The notes under the pieces: model-generated
Database searches by the model: none
The model's input: the letters and a program-made list of their open reading frames with translations, nothing else
Told to the model about the DNA's origin: nothing
Part shown: piece after piece, positions 26,027-33,106 of the stretch
Numbering within the stretch: the first letter of the stretch is position 1
Layout of the letters: each line of letters opens with the position of its first letter
Made by a program: the position numbers and the translations under genes
From: Clostridia bacterium
Lineage (GTDB): Bacteria > Bacillota_A > Clostridia > Oscillospirales > CAG-272
Reading direction: 5' to 3'
Length of the DNA stretch: 35,612 nt
Assembly: GCA_017632155.1 (NCBI GenBank)
Contig: JAGBRZ010000230.1
Span: forward strand, 1-35,612

Positions 26027-28773
26027 TCCACCTCCGTCAACTTATACAGCTTTCCCAGATACTCAATATCGCCGTTTTCGTCAGGCAAAGGAAATTTTAT
26101 TGAGTCGGGATTTTTTGCGCGTGCTGCTTCGACCATATATCGGCCATAAGCATCCCATGCCATTCCCTTAGAGGCGGATGGACTCTCTTCGTACAAATAC
26201 CGTAACAATGCATTAGTAACCATTCTTGGATTGCTGCACACATAGGACAGTCGATCTCGTAGCACTGTTATGCTTGTATCGTAATATGCAGAATCCGACA
26301 TAGACGAACCAAGCTCTTTGGTTGATAAACGCCCTGCTACGTCTTGCTGGTATCGTTTATAGCATTTCACAATCTGCTCATATTCTTCTTCAGAAACATC
26401 AGGGACGTCTGACCAATAAATTCGCCAATCAAAATCAGTATTTTTAACCCGCTTTTGTATCTCAAAATCCTGTTCCTCAATCCAGCGACACACCAAATTC
26501 ATTGGGCTATCACTTACAATCAACGGAGCGTAATGGCGATACTGCCGCAGCCACTCTCGTTGGTCAGGTGTTTTATCTGGTAGGGATTCCAACTCCTTAA
26601 TCGACATACCATATTTAACGCGACATAAAGCGTTGCGTTCACGGTCGTATTCGCGCCACTCCCGCCGAGACTTGGCATAACGATACTTAAAAAAGTATGG
26701 GCGTCGATCAAGTAGAATACGATTCATCAACTCTTTGTAGCTACGCTGCTCTATAGTGTCGTCATCTTGGGGGCGCTGAAAGCGTGTCCAGCACTCCGGT
26801 ATGCCTTTGACTTTTTGGCCTATCTTGGACTTGTCGATCTGCTTGCCCTGTGCCACACAACACTGCTGTAGTCTTGAAAACAGTATTTGGTACTCAAGGC
26901 TATCACGGCCATACTCTTCTTCAATCACGGGCAACAGCGCATAAGCGTTGGTTCCTTTATTGGTTATGCTACCTATTGCGGAGCCAAATGAAAACAAGTC
27001 AGACTGAAACAAATCATCGTTTGTAAATAGCTTCTTCACCGGTTTGGGTGCGTCATATGTAACAGTCAGTTCGTCGCGATACACACCGTCAATAATGGGT
27101 TTACAACAAGTAGAGGCAACTAAGTCTCCATCGTAGTCTGCGCCAGCCCAGTTTACTACCTCGTGCCCATGCCAATTAACAATAAATCCGCAATAGCAAT
27201 ACCGATACCATTTCTCTGTGGCTTCGTTCTTCACCAGCTTTGCCACTACGTTTTCGCATCTAAAGGTCTGTGGGCTACGAGCTGTATTAACTTCCGTTAT
27301 ACCACGCTCATTCCAATAATGACTATAAAACTCCCCCGGCCCAAGCAAGCCTGTGACCGGCAAACCGCACACATGCTGCATGTATGCATATGGGTCTGAC
27401 ACAATCGTCTGAAAATTTCCCGGAACAATGATTTCACCCATACAGCCATTACGAATCTTATTGATAATTAAATCACGTATCCGACGCTTTATCATAGGGT
27501 CGTTCCGGCAAGCCGGATTAGCAATAATCGCTTTCAACCACCATTTGTCACTGCTCCGCAAGAAGTTCATGATTTTCTCCTGCGTTACATTAGCACCCAA
27601 CAAATACAGCGCCATGTACTCCCAACGATCAAAACTGACACCACGAATCCAGTCCACGAATAACCCACACAAATCAGCCGCCCGCTGCTGGTTAAGATCG
27701 AGCGTCTGTATGAACTGGTAATTCAGCGTCAATATATCTTTAAGCTCCTTGGGCGAATACTGAGCCACACCCCACGTTAGTTTGTTCTTGTGGCAATTCT
27801 CAACATAAGACGCGACGCTTGGGTAAGCATCCCAAAGCTTAAATTGAGACTCACTAATAATCATATCGACGTCGCGCAAATCTACTTTTATATACGCACC
27901 AGTCTCGTCCTTATAAATGGTGTCAACGATATAATTACCGCCGTTTAATTCAGCACAAAACTGATGAATAGGGAAAGTGCAAACCATGCCCTTCAAGAAA
28001 CTCTGACGAATAATCCACTGGGCGGGGATATAATCCAAACCTAACTCCCCTGCCCAGCGTTCTGCAAGCTCAGGCGAAATCAGCCCCATGCCGTCAGTGC
28101 GATTCATGGGGGTTGTAACCATGCGTTGATCAATGGTGTCATCCTTGTCCCAGCTGCGTTCAGTCACGAAATTTGCCATAAAGCTGACCGTGTTTTCATA
28201 ATCCTTTACCACGACAAAGCGAGGCTCACTAACTTCATACGTGGAGCTGCCAGCTAATCCAAAGTAAGCGTTGAACTTACTTGGCGCTATTGGCTTTGTC
28301 ATGTCACGCCCATTATTCAAACGACGGGTCAACTCGTCGATAATGTCAACGCAGCACAACACCACTGTAGATACACGTGCTTGTCCAGCAGAGCAACTAA
28401 AGCGCCGATACTGCTTACCGTTGACCATGATCCCGTGCTTGTAGATATATTCATAATGCTTAGGATGATCCATTACCACAGTCACATAGTCTGGAACAAA
28501 CATCGTGCGATTGATCTTATCCTTAATCCATCGCAAACGCTCCGTGTACGCTACGTTATGATGAGCTTTCACGCATCGTTTGCGGAGCTGCTGACGCTCC
28601 GCGTATAGTTTTTCAATCTTTAGTTTGTCCACGGTACGTTTGCGGATGTCTCGGATGCTCCGTAATATTTGACTATCTGATAACGCAATGATTTCCCCCA
28701 TCTCGTGAGCTTCGTCAAATGTTGTGTCAACGCAGTACCCTTGCTCCTTCAGTCGCGACGATGAGAACTTCAT
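26017..28773 (-). CDS. Single-subunit RNA polymerase, YonO / RdRp-like double-psi barrel type, 918 aa
   Basis: Residues 546-550 read DYDGD in the context NWAGADYDGDLVAST, the metal-binding signature shared by multisubunit RNAP beta-prime (NADFDGD), eukaryotic RdRp/QDE-1 and phage YonO. Upstream, RSPQTF (499-504) matches the conserved R-x-P before that loop. TDGMGLIS (226-233) and RQSFLKGMV (256-264) match the D-G-x-G-x-x-S and R-x-x-x-x-K-G segments of the first barrel, and SAGQAR (128-133) matches the RdRp SA-x-x-x-R motif. Length 918 is close to YonO (about 905 from memory). YonO is a DNA-dependent RNA polymerase that reads SPbeta late genes, and an equivalent late-transcription role is inferred. 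The ATG has no clear ribosome site. The gene follows the FolD-like gene by 24 bases. Confidence 0.88.
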   Translation of the reverse strand: MKFSSSRLKEQGYCVDTTFDEAHEMGEIIALSDSQILRSIRDIRKRTVDKLKIEKLYAERQQLRKRCVKAHHNVAYTERLRWIKDKINRTMFVPDYVTVVMDHPKHYEYIYKHGIMVNGKQYRRFSCSAGQARVSTVVLCCVDIIDELTRRLNNGRDMTKPIAPSKFNAYFGLAGSSTYEVSEPRFVVVKDYENTVSFMANFVTERSWDKDDTIDQRMVTTPMNRTDGMGLISPELAERWAGELGLDYIPAQWIIRQSFLKGMVCTFPIHQFCAELNGGNYIVDTIYKDETGAYIKVDLRDVDMIISESQFKLWDAYPSVASYVENCHKNKLTWGVAQYSPKELKDILTLNYQFIQTLDLNQQRAADLCGLFVDWIRGVSFDRWEYMALYLLGANVTQEKIMNFLRSSDKWWLKAIIANPACRNDPMIKRRIRDLIINKIRNGCMGEIIVPGNFQTIVSDPYAYMQHVCGLPVTGLLGPGEFYSHYWNERGITEVNTARSPQTFRCENVVAKLVKNEATEKWYRYCYCGFIVNWHGHEVVNWAGADYDGDLVASTCCKPIIDGVYRDELTVTYDAPKPVKKLFTNDDLFQSDLFSFGSAIGSITNKGTNAYALLPVIEEEYGRDSLEYQILFSRLQQCCVAQGKQIDKSKIGQKVKGIPECWTRFQRPQDDDTIEQRSYKELMNRILLDRRPYFFKYRYAKSRREWREYDRERNALCRVKYGMSIKELESLPDKTPDQREWLRQYRHYAPLIVSDSPMNLVCRWIEEQDFEIQKRVKNTDFDWRIYWSDVPDVSEEEYEQIVKCYKRYQQDVAGRLSTKELGSSMSDSAYYDTSITVLRDRLSYVCSNPRMVTNALLRYLYEESPSASKGMAWDAYGRYMVEAARAKNPDSIKFPLPDENGDIEYLGKLYKLTEVDWV

Positions 28774-28797
28774 TGTGTAAAATTGTCTATTAACCAG

Positions 28798-29598
28798 TTA
28801 CGTCACCTTCTCATTTTGTAATTTCCATGCCGCCAGCACATTGCTCATGAGTGAAACAATGGCTATCGACTCAGTACATCCAACAGGAGCGATCCTTCTT
28901 GCGGTTTCCTCAACAGTTTTAAGATCCACCGCACCCACAATCTTACCGCCCTCATAATTAAACCCTGCATCAATTACTGCGCTCCCAGGTTTAATCATAT
29001 TACCCACAATAGAGCCAGGTTTGCCCGCTGTCACTATAAGAACATCTGCCTGTTTTGTATAAATGTGTAAATTGTCTATTTCGCTATGACAAAATGTTGC
29101 AACGTAACCTCTTCTAATCAGTAAATCAATCAACAAGCGATCAACGATTGTAAAACACCCGACTACAACCACGTGTTGTTCACTTATACTCGATTGACAC
29201 CGACGCAACAGGGTTAGGATACTACTATTTACACATGCTGTATAAGGACTATTTTCCAAAATGCCTCCTACATCTTTGCTCACAGGAATTAGCGCCTCTA
29301 ATTGCATTTGTTCTTCAGTAGAAGAGTGAAGGATAATACCATTAACTTCTGGATCGCTCGCCCAAGCTGCCATAGTGGCCTTGGCATTCTGCAAACCATG
29401 TTCTGGATAATGAGCATATAAACATGCGATACCTATTTCTGAAGCTTTTGTTATTTCATCATAAACAAGCGCATCATCGATAGGTCTGCGCCCAATTTGC
29501 ATAATTGCCAATGTAGGGCAATTATGAAGCGCTCTACGCTCTTTTTTAACCTTGCAATACAAATTGAATGCTTCAGCTTTATTAAGAATAAAGGCCAT
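28798..29598 (-). CDS. FolD-like protein with substituted active site, 266 aa
   Basis: The fold of methylenetetrahydrofolate dehydrogenase/cyclohydrolase is recognisable throughout: DPEVNGIILHS (82-92) for VDGILVQLPLP, IPVSKDVGGI for KDVDGFHP, VVVVGCFTIV (143-152) for VVVGRSNIVG, ADVLIVTAGKPG (184-195), IKPGSAVIDAGFN (202-214), GAVDLKTV, and IAPVGCTESIAI (236-247) for ITPVPGGVGPMT. However, key residues differ. The Lys of the Y-x-x-x-K motif is Thr (YDEIT at 46-50, with Lys one place later), the second Asp of KDVDG is Gly, the NADP-contacting R and S are C and F, and PCTP-x-G is ACVNSS. Length is near the normal 280-300 aa. It is either a folate enzyme with altered chemistry or a non-catalytic binder. 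It sits between a small Cys-rich gene and the RNA polymerase gene. Confidence 0.8.
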   Translation of the reverse strand: MAFILNKAEAFNLYCKVKKERRALHNCPTLAIMQIGRRPIDDALVYDEITKASEIGIACLYAHYPEHGLQNAKATMAAWASDPEVNGIILHSSTEEQMQLEALIPVSKDVGGILENSPYTACVNSSILTLLRRCQSSISEQHVVVVGCFTIVDRLLIDLLIRRGYVATFCHSEIDNLHIYTKQADVLIVTAGKPGSIVGNMIKPGSAVIDAGFNYEGGKIVGAVDLKTVEETARRIAPVGCTESIAIVSLMSNVLAAWKLQNEKVT

Positions 29599-29617
29599 TA
29601 TTTACCCCGTATTTCTG

Positions 29618-29983
29618 TCACGAATCTTTATAAAATGGACAATTATACCTAACCGGCTGCCCCTCCTCCGGAGCATACTTGCATATCTCTACACGCCCAC
29701 ACAAATCACAAGATTTTGCACATACTAACCGATATTGCGCAACAGCGCGGGCTATCCACGCAGGGTCTTCGTATATGTCCTCATACGCAGCTAATTTTTC
29801 GATAATGTTACCTGTGGCAATGCTACAATGCTCATCACTTATAACATGACCAACTTGATTCAGAACTGGAATCTTATGCCAAGATATGCAAATATCATCG
29901 GTTGATAATTTTATAAAATTCTTTTTCCATTCAGGAAATTTACATGATAGCCCATAATTCTTAAGCGGTTGTGTAAGTCTCAT
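29618..29983 (-). CDS. Small Cys-rich hypothetical protein, 121 aa
   Basis: AGGAGG precedes the ATG by 7 bases. The middle contains ATGNIIEKLAAYEDIYEDP, the LAAYED phrase common in small Firmicutes prophage proteins of unknown function. The C-terminus has CAKSCDLCGRVEICKYAPEE and NCPFYKD, five or six Cys in a pattern likely to bind zinc or a small metal cluster. No catalytic motif is visible. It lies 20 bases before the FolD-like gene and may be co-translated with it. Confidence 0.6.
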   Translation of the reverse strand: MRLTQPLKNYGLSCKFPEWKKNFIKLSTDDICISWHKIPVLNQVGHVISDEHCSIATGNIIEKLAAYEDIYEDPAWIARAVAQYRLVCAKSCDLCGRVEICKYAPEEGQPVRYNCPFYKDS

Positions 29984-30046
29984 TGTAATTCCTCCTTGTC
30001 ATCATCAATCCGCGTTAATTCAAAACAGTCTGATGCGGTTCAATAC

Positions 30047-30094
30047 TTATTGCCTTAACGACCATAGAAAGCAAAATCCTTGTCCAGCATCCAT
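30047..30094 (-). CDS. Possible 15-aa peptide ORF
   Basis: AAGGAGG lies 5 bases before an ATG opening a 15-codon frame (MDAGQGFCFLWSLRQ, stop TAA) in the 131-base gap between the antirepressor and the 121-aa gene. The ribosome site is as good as any in the window, but the ORF is too short to judge by content. It could be a leader peptide or a remnant. Confidence 0.35.
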   Translation of the reverse strand: MDAGQGFCFLWSLRQ

Positions 30095-30114
30095 AATAAC
30101 CTCCTTAATGTCGA

Positions 30115-31341
30115 TCAAAAGCACCAGTCAGCCGGAACCTCTCCATGCGCTTCGTCTTCCCTAATCAGGTTCTTGGCGTAAGCCGCATTTACGGGATTCA
30201 GAGCCTTGACCATATCAACATCATAGCGATACGCAAGCGTAGCAGCCAGCCTTGCGAGGCAGTGTAGTTCTTCATCATTGGCGAAACTAACAATCGGACG
30301 CTTATCGTCACCTCGGTAGTTTTTGCGCCTCGCGATCAAATCAAAATGGTATCGCTTGACAGCTTCGCTGTACAATTCCTTATAAACGAAAGGAATAGTT
30401 GTGCCTCGCTTTCTGGCGATATAGGGTATCAATGTACCCATAATCGTGCGATCATCCCATGTACTGTTATCGGCGTACAGCGCTTTATTGGCTAAGTCAA
30501 GTTCCTTGTTGATGCGCTTCTGCTTCTCTGTTTCTTTCAGCGACTGAATCAAAAACGACTTTGTGGTCTTATCAGCTCCGGGGAAATACGCTTCAACGAA
30601 CTTGTCTACCTCACTGACGTAACCACCGGTCTTGCGAATGGTGGGCAGTACATCATGAGTTACCCAGCGCTTAAACGCTTTTGCCTCCGACTTGCGCGAG
30701 CCTAAGATAAGAGAATACAGGCCAGGCTCGTTGACGATTGACATTTCTTGCCGACCGCCAAGGGTACTAATTGAAGTAGTACCCTTTTCATCGTCATCAA
30801 GTCGTTGCAAAGCATTCCAAACCTTATCAAGGCCCAGTACTTTACACATATCAGCAGCCACAAACCAAGGTTCGTCATCAATCACAACAGATCTGATAAC
30901 ACCAAATTGTTCATTGTAGAACTCGATAACCCGATTTTCCATAGCCGCCACAACAACTGCAGTATTGCTCATTGTTGTATCCTCCTCTTGTCCACCCTTA
31001 GGTTTGCTCATATAGCCAGTCCAGCCAGACAGGTCTTCAACCCAAGACTGAATGTCCTTAAAATGATCGGCCTCATGGCATAGATGCTGAATGACCTCTG
31101 CGCACACGAACTTCCTTGCAGCAGGTTGTCCTTGCCTGGTTGACTTAACATCTACAATCAATTGGACAAATGACTTGTTCAATCGGATAGCGTCTTTTTC
31201 AACCGTATAAGTCGTATAGCCGCCCATTAGTTTCGGAACCTGATTGAGAAGAAACCAAACTGTCCCTTGGGTAGTTGCAGTAGTAATTGTTCCACCCCTT
31301 GGCGTAGCGAGGTCTTGGTACTTAGCAGCAATAGTTTTCAT
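30115..31341 (-). CDS. Bro-N antirepressor-like protein with an internal start, 408 aa
   Basis: Residues about 137-240 are a Bro-N domain: FGVIRSVVIDDEPWFVAADM, CKVLGLDKVWNALQRLDDDE, NEPGLYSLILGSRKSEAKAF and RWVTHDVLPTIRKTGGYV follow the family order. The part before it (1-123) is an extra domain I do not recognise. The part after it is a short coiled coil (about 262-290) and a basic helical C-terminal domain. An ATG at 30972 (residue 124, MSNTAVVV) has GAGGAGG 8 bases upstream, a better site than that of the first ATG (AAAGGA about 9 bases away). Two proteins of 408 and 285 aa are therefore likely. Bro-N proteins bind DNA, and in temperate phages they commonly counter a repressor. Confidence 0.8.
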   Translation of the reverse strand: MKTIAAKYQDLATPRGGTITTATTQGTVWFLLNQVPKLMGGYTTYTVEKDAIRLNKSFVQLIVDVKSTRQGQPAARKFVCAEVIQHLCHEADHFKDIQSWVEDLSGWTGYMSKPKGGQEEDTTMSNTAVVVAAMENRVIEFYNEQFGVIRSVVIDDEPWFVAADMCKVLGLDKVWNALQRLDDDEKGTTSISTLGGRQEMSIVNEPGLYSLILGSRKSEAKAFKRWVTHDVLPTIRKTGGYVSEVDKFVEAYFPGADKTTKSFLIQSLKETEKQKRINKELDLANKALYADNSTWDDRTIMGTLIPYIARKRGTTIPFVYKELYSEAVKRYHFDLIARRKNYRGDDKRPIVSFANDEELHCLARLAATLAYRYDVDMVKALNPVNAAYAKNLIREDEAHGEVPADWCF

Positions 31342-31505
31342 TCGTCACGAATCCTTTCTAAAAGAATGAAGTCCCTGATCCCCATGCTCTTGTGTTGGGT
31401 TAGGTTTATGTCAGGTTCTCCATATGCATCCACAGGTGTATAATCGTCACACTGGTCACAATCGTCGAAGGGACAGATATCCCCAAATAAACATAGTTTT
31501 TTCAT
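31338..31505 (-). CDS. Small Cys-rich ORF coupled to the antirepressor, 55 aa
   Basis: An ATG at 31505 with GGAGG 10 bases upstream opens a 55-codon frame whose TGA overlaps the antirepressor ATG (ATGA). The product starts MKKLCLFGDICPFDDCDQCD with Cys at 5, 11, 16 and 19, a possible zinc knuckle, and ends FILLERIRDE. The overlap suggests translation coupling to the antirepressor. Function is unknown. Confidence 0.5.
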   Translation of the reverse strand: MKKLCLFGDICPFDDCDQCDDYTPVDAYGEPDINLTQHKSMGIRDFILLERIRDE

Positions 31506-31533
31506 GATGTATCATCCTCCGTTGAAGCTGCAT
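31456..31533 (-). CDS. Possible 25-aa upstream ORF
   Basis: GGGAGG lies 7 bases before an ATG at 31533 that opens a 25-codon frame (MQLQRRMIHHEKTMFIWGYL...) overlapping the start of the 55-aa ORF in another frame. Two strong ribosome sites so close together suggest that one controls the other, or that only one is used. The evidence is the ribosome site alone. Confidence 0.3.
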   Translation of the reverse strand: MQLQRRMIHHEKTMFIWGYLSLRRL

Positions 31534-31587
31534 ATAATGTCCTCCCTATAACAATGCAGGCTGTAATTAGATAAAAGTAATATAAAG

Positions 31588-32370
31588 TCAGTAAATACCT
31601 TCAAACCGCTTAATCCCAAATCGATATGTCTGGGCACTCTTAGCAGCAAGAAAATCAAGCTGCTTCTTCATCAAGACATCTAACGCGGCTTCATGCCCTG
31701 CCAAACAGTAGACATTTGATGCGCCGTACGTTTTTCCTGACAGATGGCTAATGATGTGTTCTTGCTCCAAACTCGCGACGTATGCATCAACAGTGGGCGC
31801 TGAAACCCCGCATCGTTGTGCTAAAACCCCTTTAGCCACAATACCAGCAGTCAACCGCCTCCCGCCGACATCAGTCGTATAAAAAGCGGATTTCAACACC
31901 ATGTAAATCGCCAACATAACAATAGTTTTCTGATTATGCTTAGCGGCACACGCGACAATTTGCTCAAACTCCACATTGGACAAGGTAAAAAACCGTGATT
32001 TGCAAGATTTCCATTGGCGGTGCGCAATCCTCACTTGGAAATCATCTTTATGGCGCACAGGCTTAACAACTGCTTCTAAACGGACGCTATCAGACTTTGA
32101 GCAACGCTTAAGTAGTTGATCTACGATCTGAGTATATCGTTCAACAGTTGTCTGAGACACTGAGATGTTCAAGCGCTCCAGAAGAAGCCGCACACTTGCC
32201 CGACAAATTCCCATGGTGTTGGCATCGGTGCATAAGGCCATCAATACCGCAATTTCCTCAAACGAATATGCAGACTCGTCAGATTTGTCCAATTGATCTG
32301 AAAGCATCTCCTTGGGCCAGCATTCCGCAGGGAACAGAACCGTGACTTTTATGGGGTATTTACAGGTCAT
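31588..32370 (-). CDS. Winged-helix DNA-binding protein, possible replication initiator or regulator, 260 aa
   Basis: AAAGGAGG lies 5 bases before the ATG. Two helix-turn-helix-like regions are visible: residues about 35-85 (SFEEIAVLMALCTDANTMGI, then ICRASVRLLLERLNISVSQT) and about 170-210 (IVAKGVLAQRCGVSAPTVDA followed by YVASLEQEHIISHLSGKTYG). The second has the classic 'recognition helix then beta-wing' order. The two are joined by a helical stretch containing TIVMLAIYMVLKSAFY. A double winged-helix layout is usual in phage or plasmid replication initiators and in some regulators. The structured non-coding DNA directly upstream would suit an origin or operator. I cannot name the family. 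Confidence 0.55.
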   Translation of the reverse strand: MTCKYPIKVTVLFPAECWPKEMLSDQLDKSDESAYSFEEIAVLMALCTDANTMGICRASVRLLLERLNISVSQTTVERYTQIVDQLLKRCSKSDSVRLEAVVKPVRHKDDFQVRIAHRQWKSCKSRFFTLSNVEFEQIVACAAKHNQKTIVMLAIYMVLKSAFYTTDVGGRRLTAGIVAKGVLAQRCGVSAPTVDAYVASLEQEHIISHLSGKTYGASNVYCLAGHEAALDVLMKKQLDFLAAKSAQTYRFGIKRFEGIY

Positions 32371-32643
32371 ATAGTCCTCCTTTTAAGACGTTTTCCTCAA
32401 AACAGCCGTTTTTTCAGTTTTTTGTGAGGGGGTACATAAAAACTGTGCAAAAAGTCGCAAAAACTTGCTTCTTTAATTCTATGTTATATATATGTGCGTT
32501 CCCCACACCCCCTCGCTGCGCTCGATATACGGTGATGCCGCTTCGCGGCCATCACCGTACAAATTTTCCCCGCGCTTCGCTTGGGTCAATTCGTGGTCGC
32601 TACGCTACGCTACGCTCTGCTTTCAACAAGTAAGATAAGATAA
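32371..32643 (-). promoter_or_regulatory. Structured non-coding region upstream of the winged-helix gene
   Basis: This 273-base gap has an AT-rich part next to the gene and a GC-rich part beyond 32505. The AT-rich part holds a CCTCA (32395) / TGAGG (32425) inverted repeat, A/T runs, two GCAAAAA copies and a possible weak promoter on the minus strand (TTGCGA, 16 bases, TATGTA). The GC-rich part holds a 10-bp stem hairpin at 32528-32559 with an inner CCGC/GCGG stem, another GCTTCGC at 32574, and three CTACG repeats near 32600. It could be an origin, an operator or a transcription stop for the zinc-ribbon gene. There is no T run on the minus-strand side. Confidence 0.5.
32528..32559. repeat. Long hairpin with GCGAAGC tip
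   Basis: TACGGTGATG pairs with CATCACCGTA. Inside, CCGC pairs with GCGG around a 3-base TTC loop with a single extra C. On the minus strand the tip reads GCGAAGC, a DNA mini-hairpin known to be exceptionally stable. Confidence 0.85.
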
Positions 32644-33009
32644 TTACCCCAAGTACCTAACCATACAGCAAGCGCAGTATTGTGGATAAGCATATCCATT
32701 GTCCTTGTGCCAGTGGAGTTCACGATAAGTCAAAGTGATGACACCCCCACAATGACACTTGATTAACTTCCACGGAGCATCAGGATTATTGACAGTCGCC
32801 TTAGCTGCCGAGATAGCTTTCTGCAAGTCATGACGACTCCTAAGCGGATAACTGAAAAAGTTAAAATCATACTCATCAACAGGATTAAGTAGGAACTGAT
32901 TGATTTCATCCATGGAGAAATTGTCCTTCTGCCAACTCAAAGCAGTGTCAATACCCAAGAGTCTGTCAACAATAGATACGTTTTGCAATTTCATTTTTAT
33001 TGAGTCCAT
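32644..33009 (-). CDS. Small zinc-ribbon protein, 121 aa
   Basis: The start was set at ATG 33009 (MDSIKMKLQNVSIVDRLLGI) because AAGGGGGG lies 8 bases upstream; a longer frame would run into the integrase gene. The C-terminal 35 residues are a zinc ribbon: KCHCGGVITLTYRELHWHKD then AYPQYCACC. This resembles the 'probable zinc-ribbon' proteins of Clostridia, where a CxxCG strand, an FT-x-x-E-x-x-FY motif, then P-x-x-C-x-x-C are found. The N-terminal part contains an acidic helical stretch. Function is unknown; nucleic-acid or protein binding is likely. It is the gene after the integrase. Confidence 0.6.
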   Translation of the reverse strand: MDSIKMKLQNVSIVDRLLGIDTALSWQKDNFSMDEINQFLLNPVDEYDFNFFSYPLRSRHDLQKAISAAKATVNNPDAPWKLIKCHCGGVITLTYRELHWHKDNGYAYPQYCACCMVRYLG

Positions 33010-33068
33010 CACAGTTACCCCCCTTAACAAAGTGACATAAGATTTAGTAGTTAGCGTTTTGTGTATAA

Positions 33069-33094
33069 GCAGGGCTGTGTTAATACAACCCTGC
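33069..33094 (-). terminator. Weak hairpin after the integrase gene
   Basis: GCAGGG pairs with CCCTGC, with an inner TGT/ACA after one mismatch. Only TTATAC follows on the minus strand, so termination would be partial. Confidence 0.4.
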
Positions 33095-33106
33095 CACATG
33101 TGATAA

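Noticed and set aside
28798..29598. Simple call as functional FolD
   Set aside because: Fold matches, but catalytic Lys/Asp, NADP-binding and folate-loop residues are replaced, so normal activity should not be assumed.
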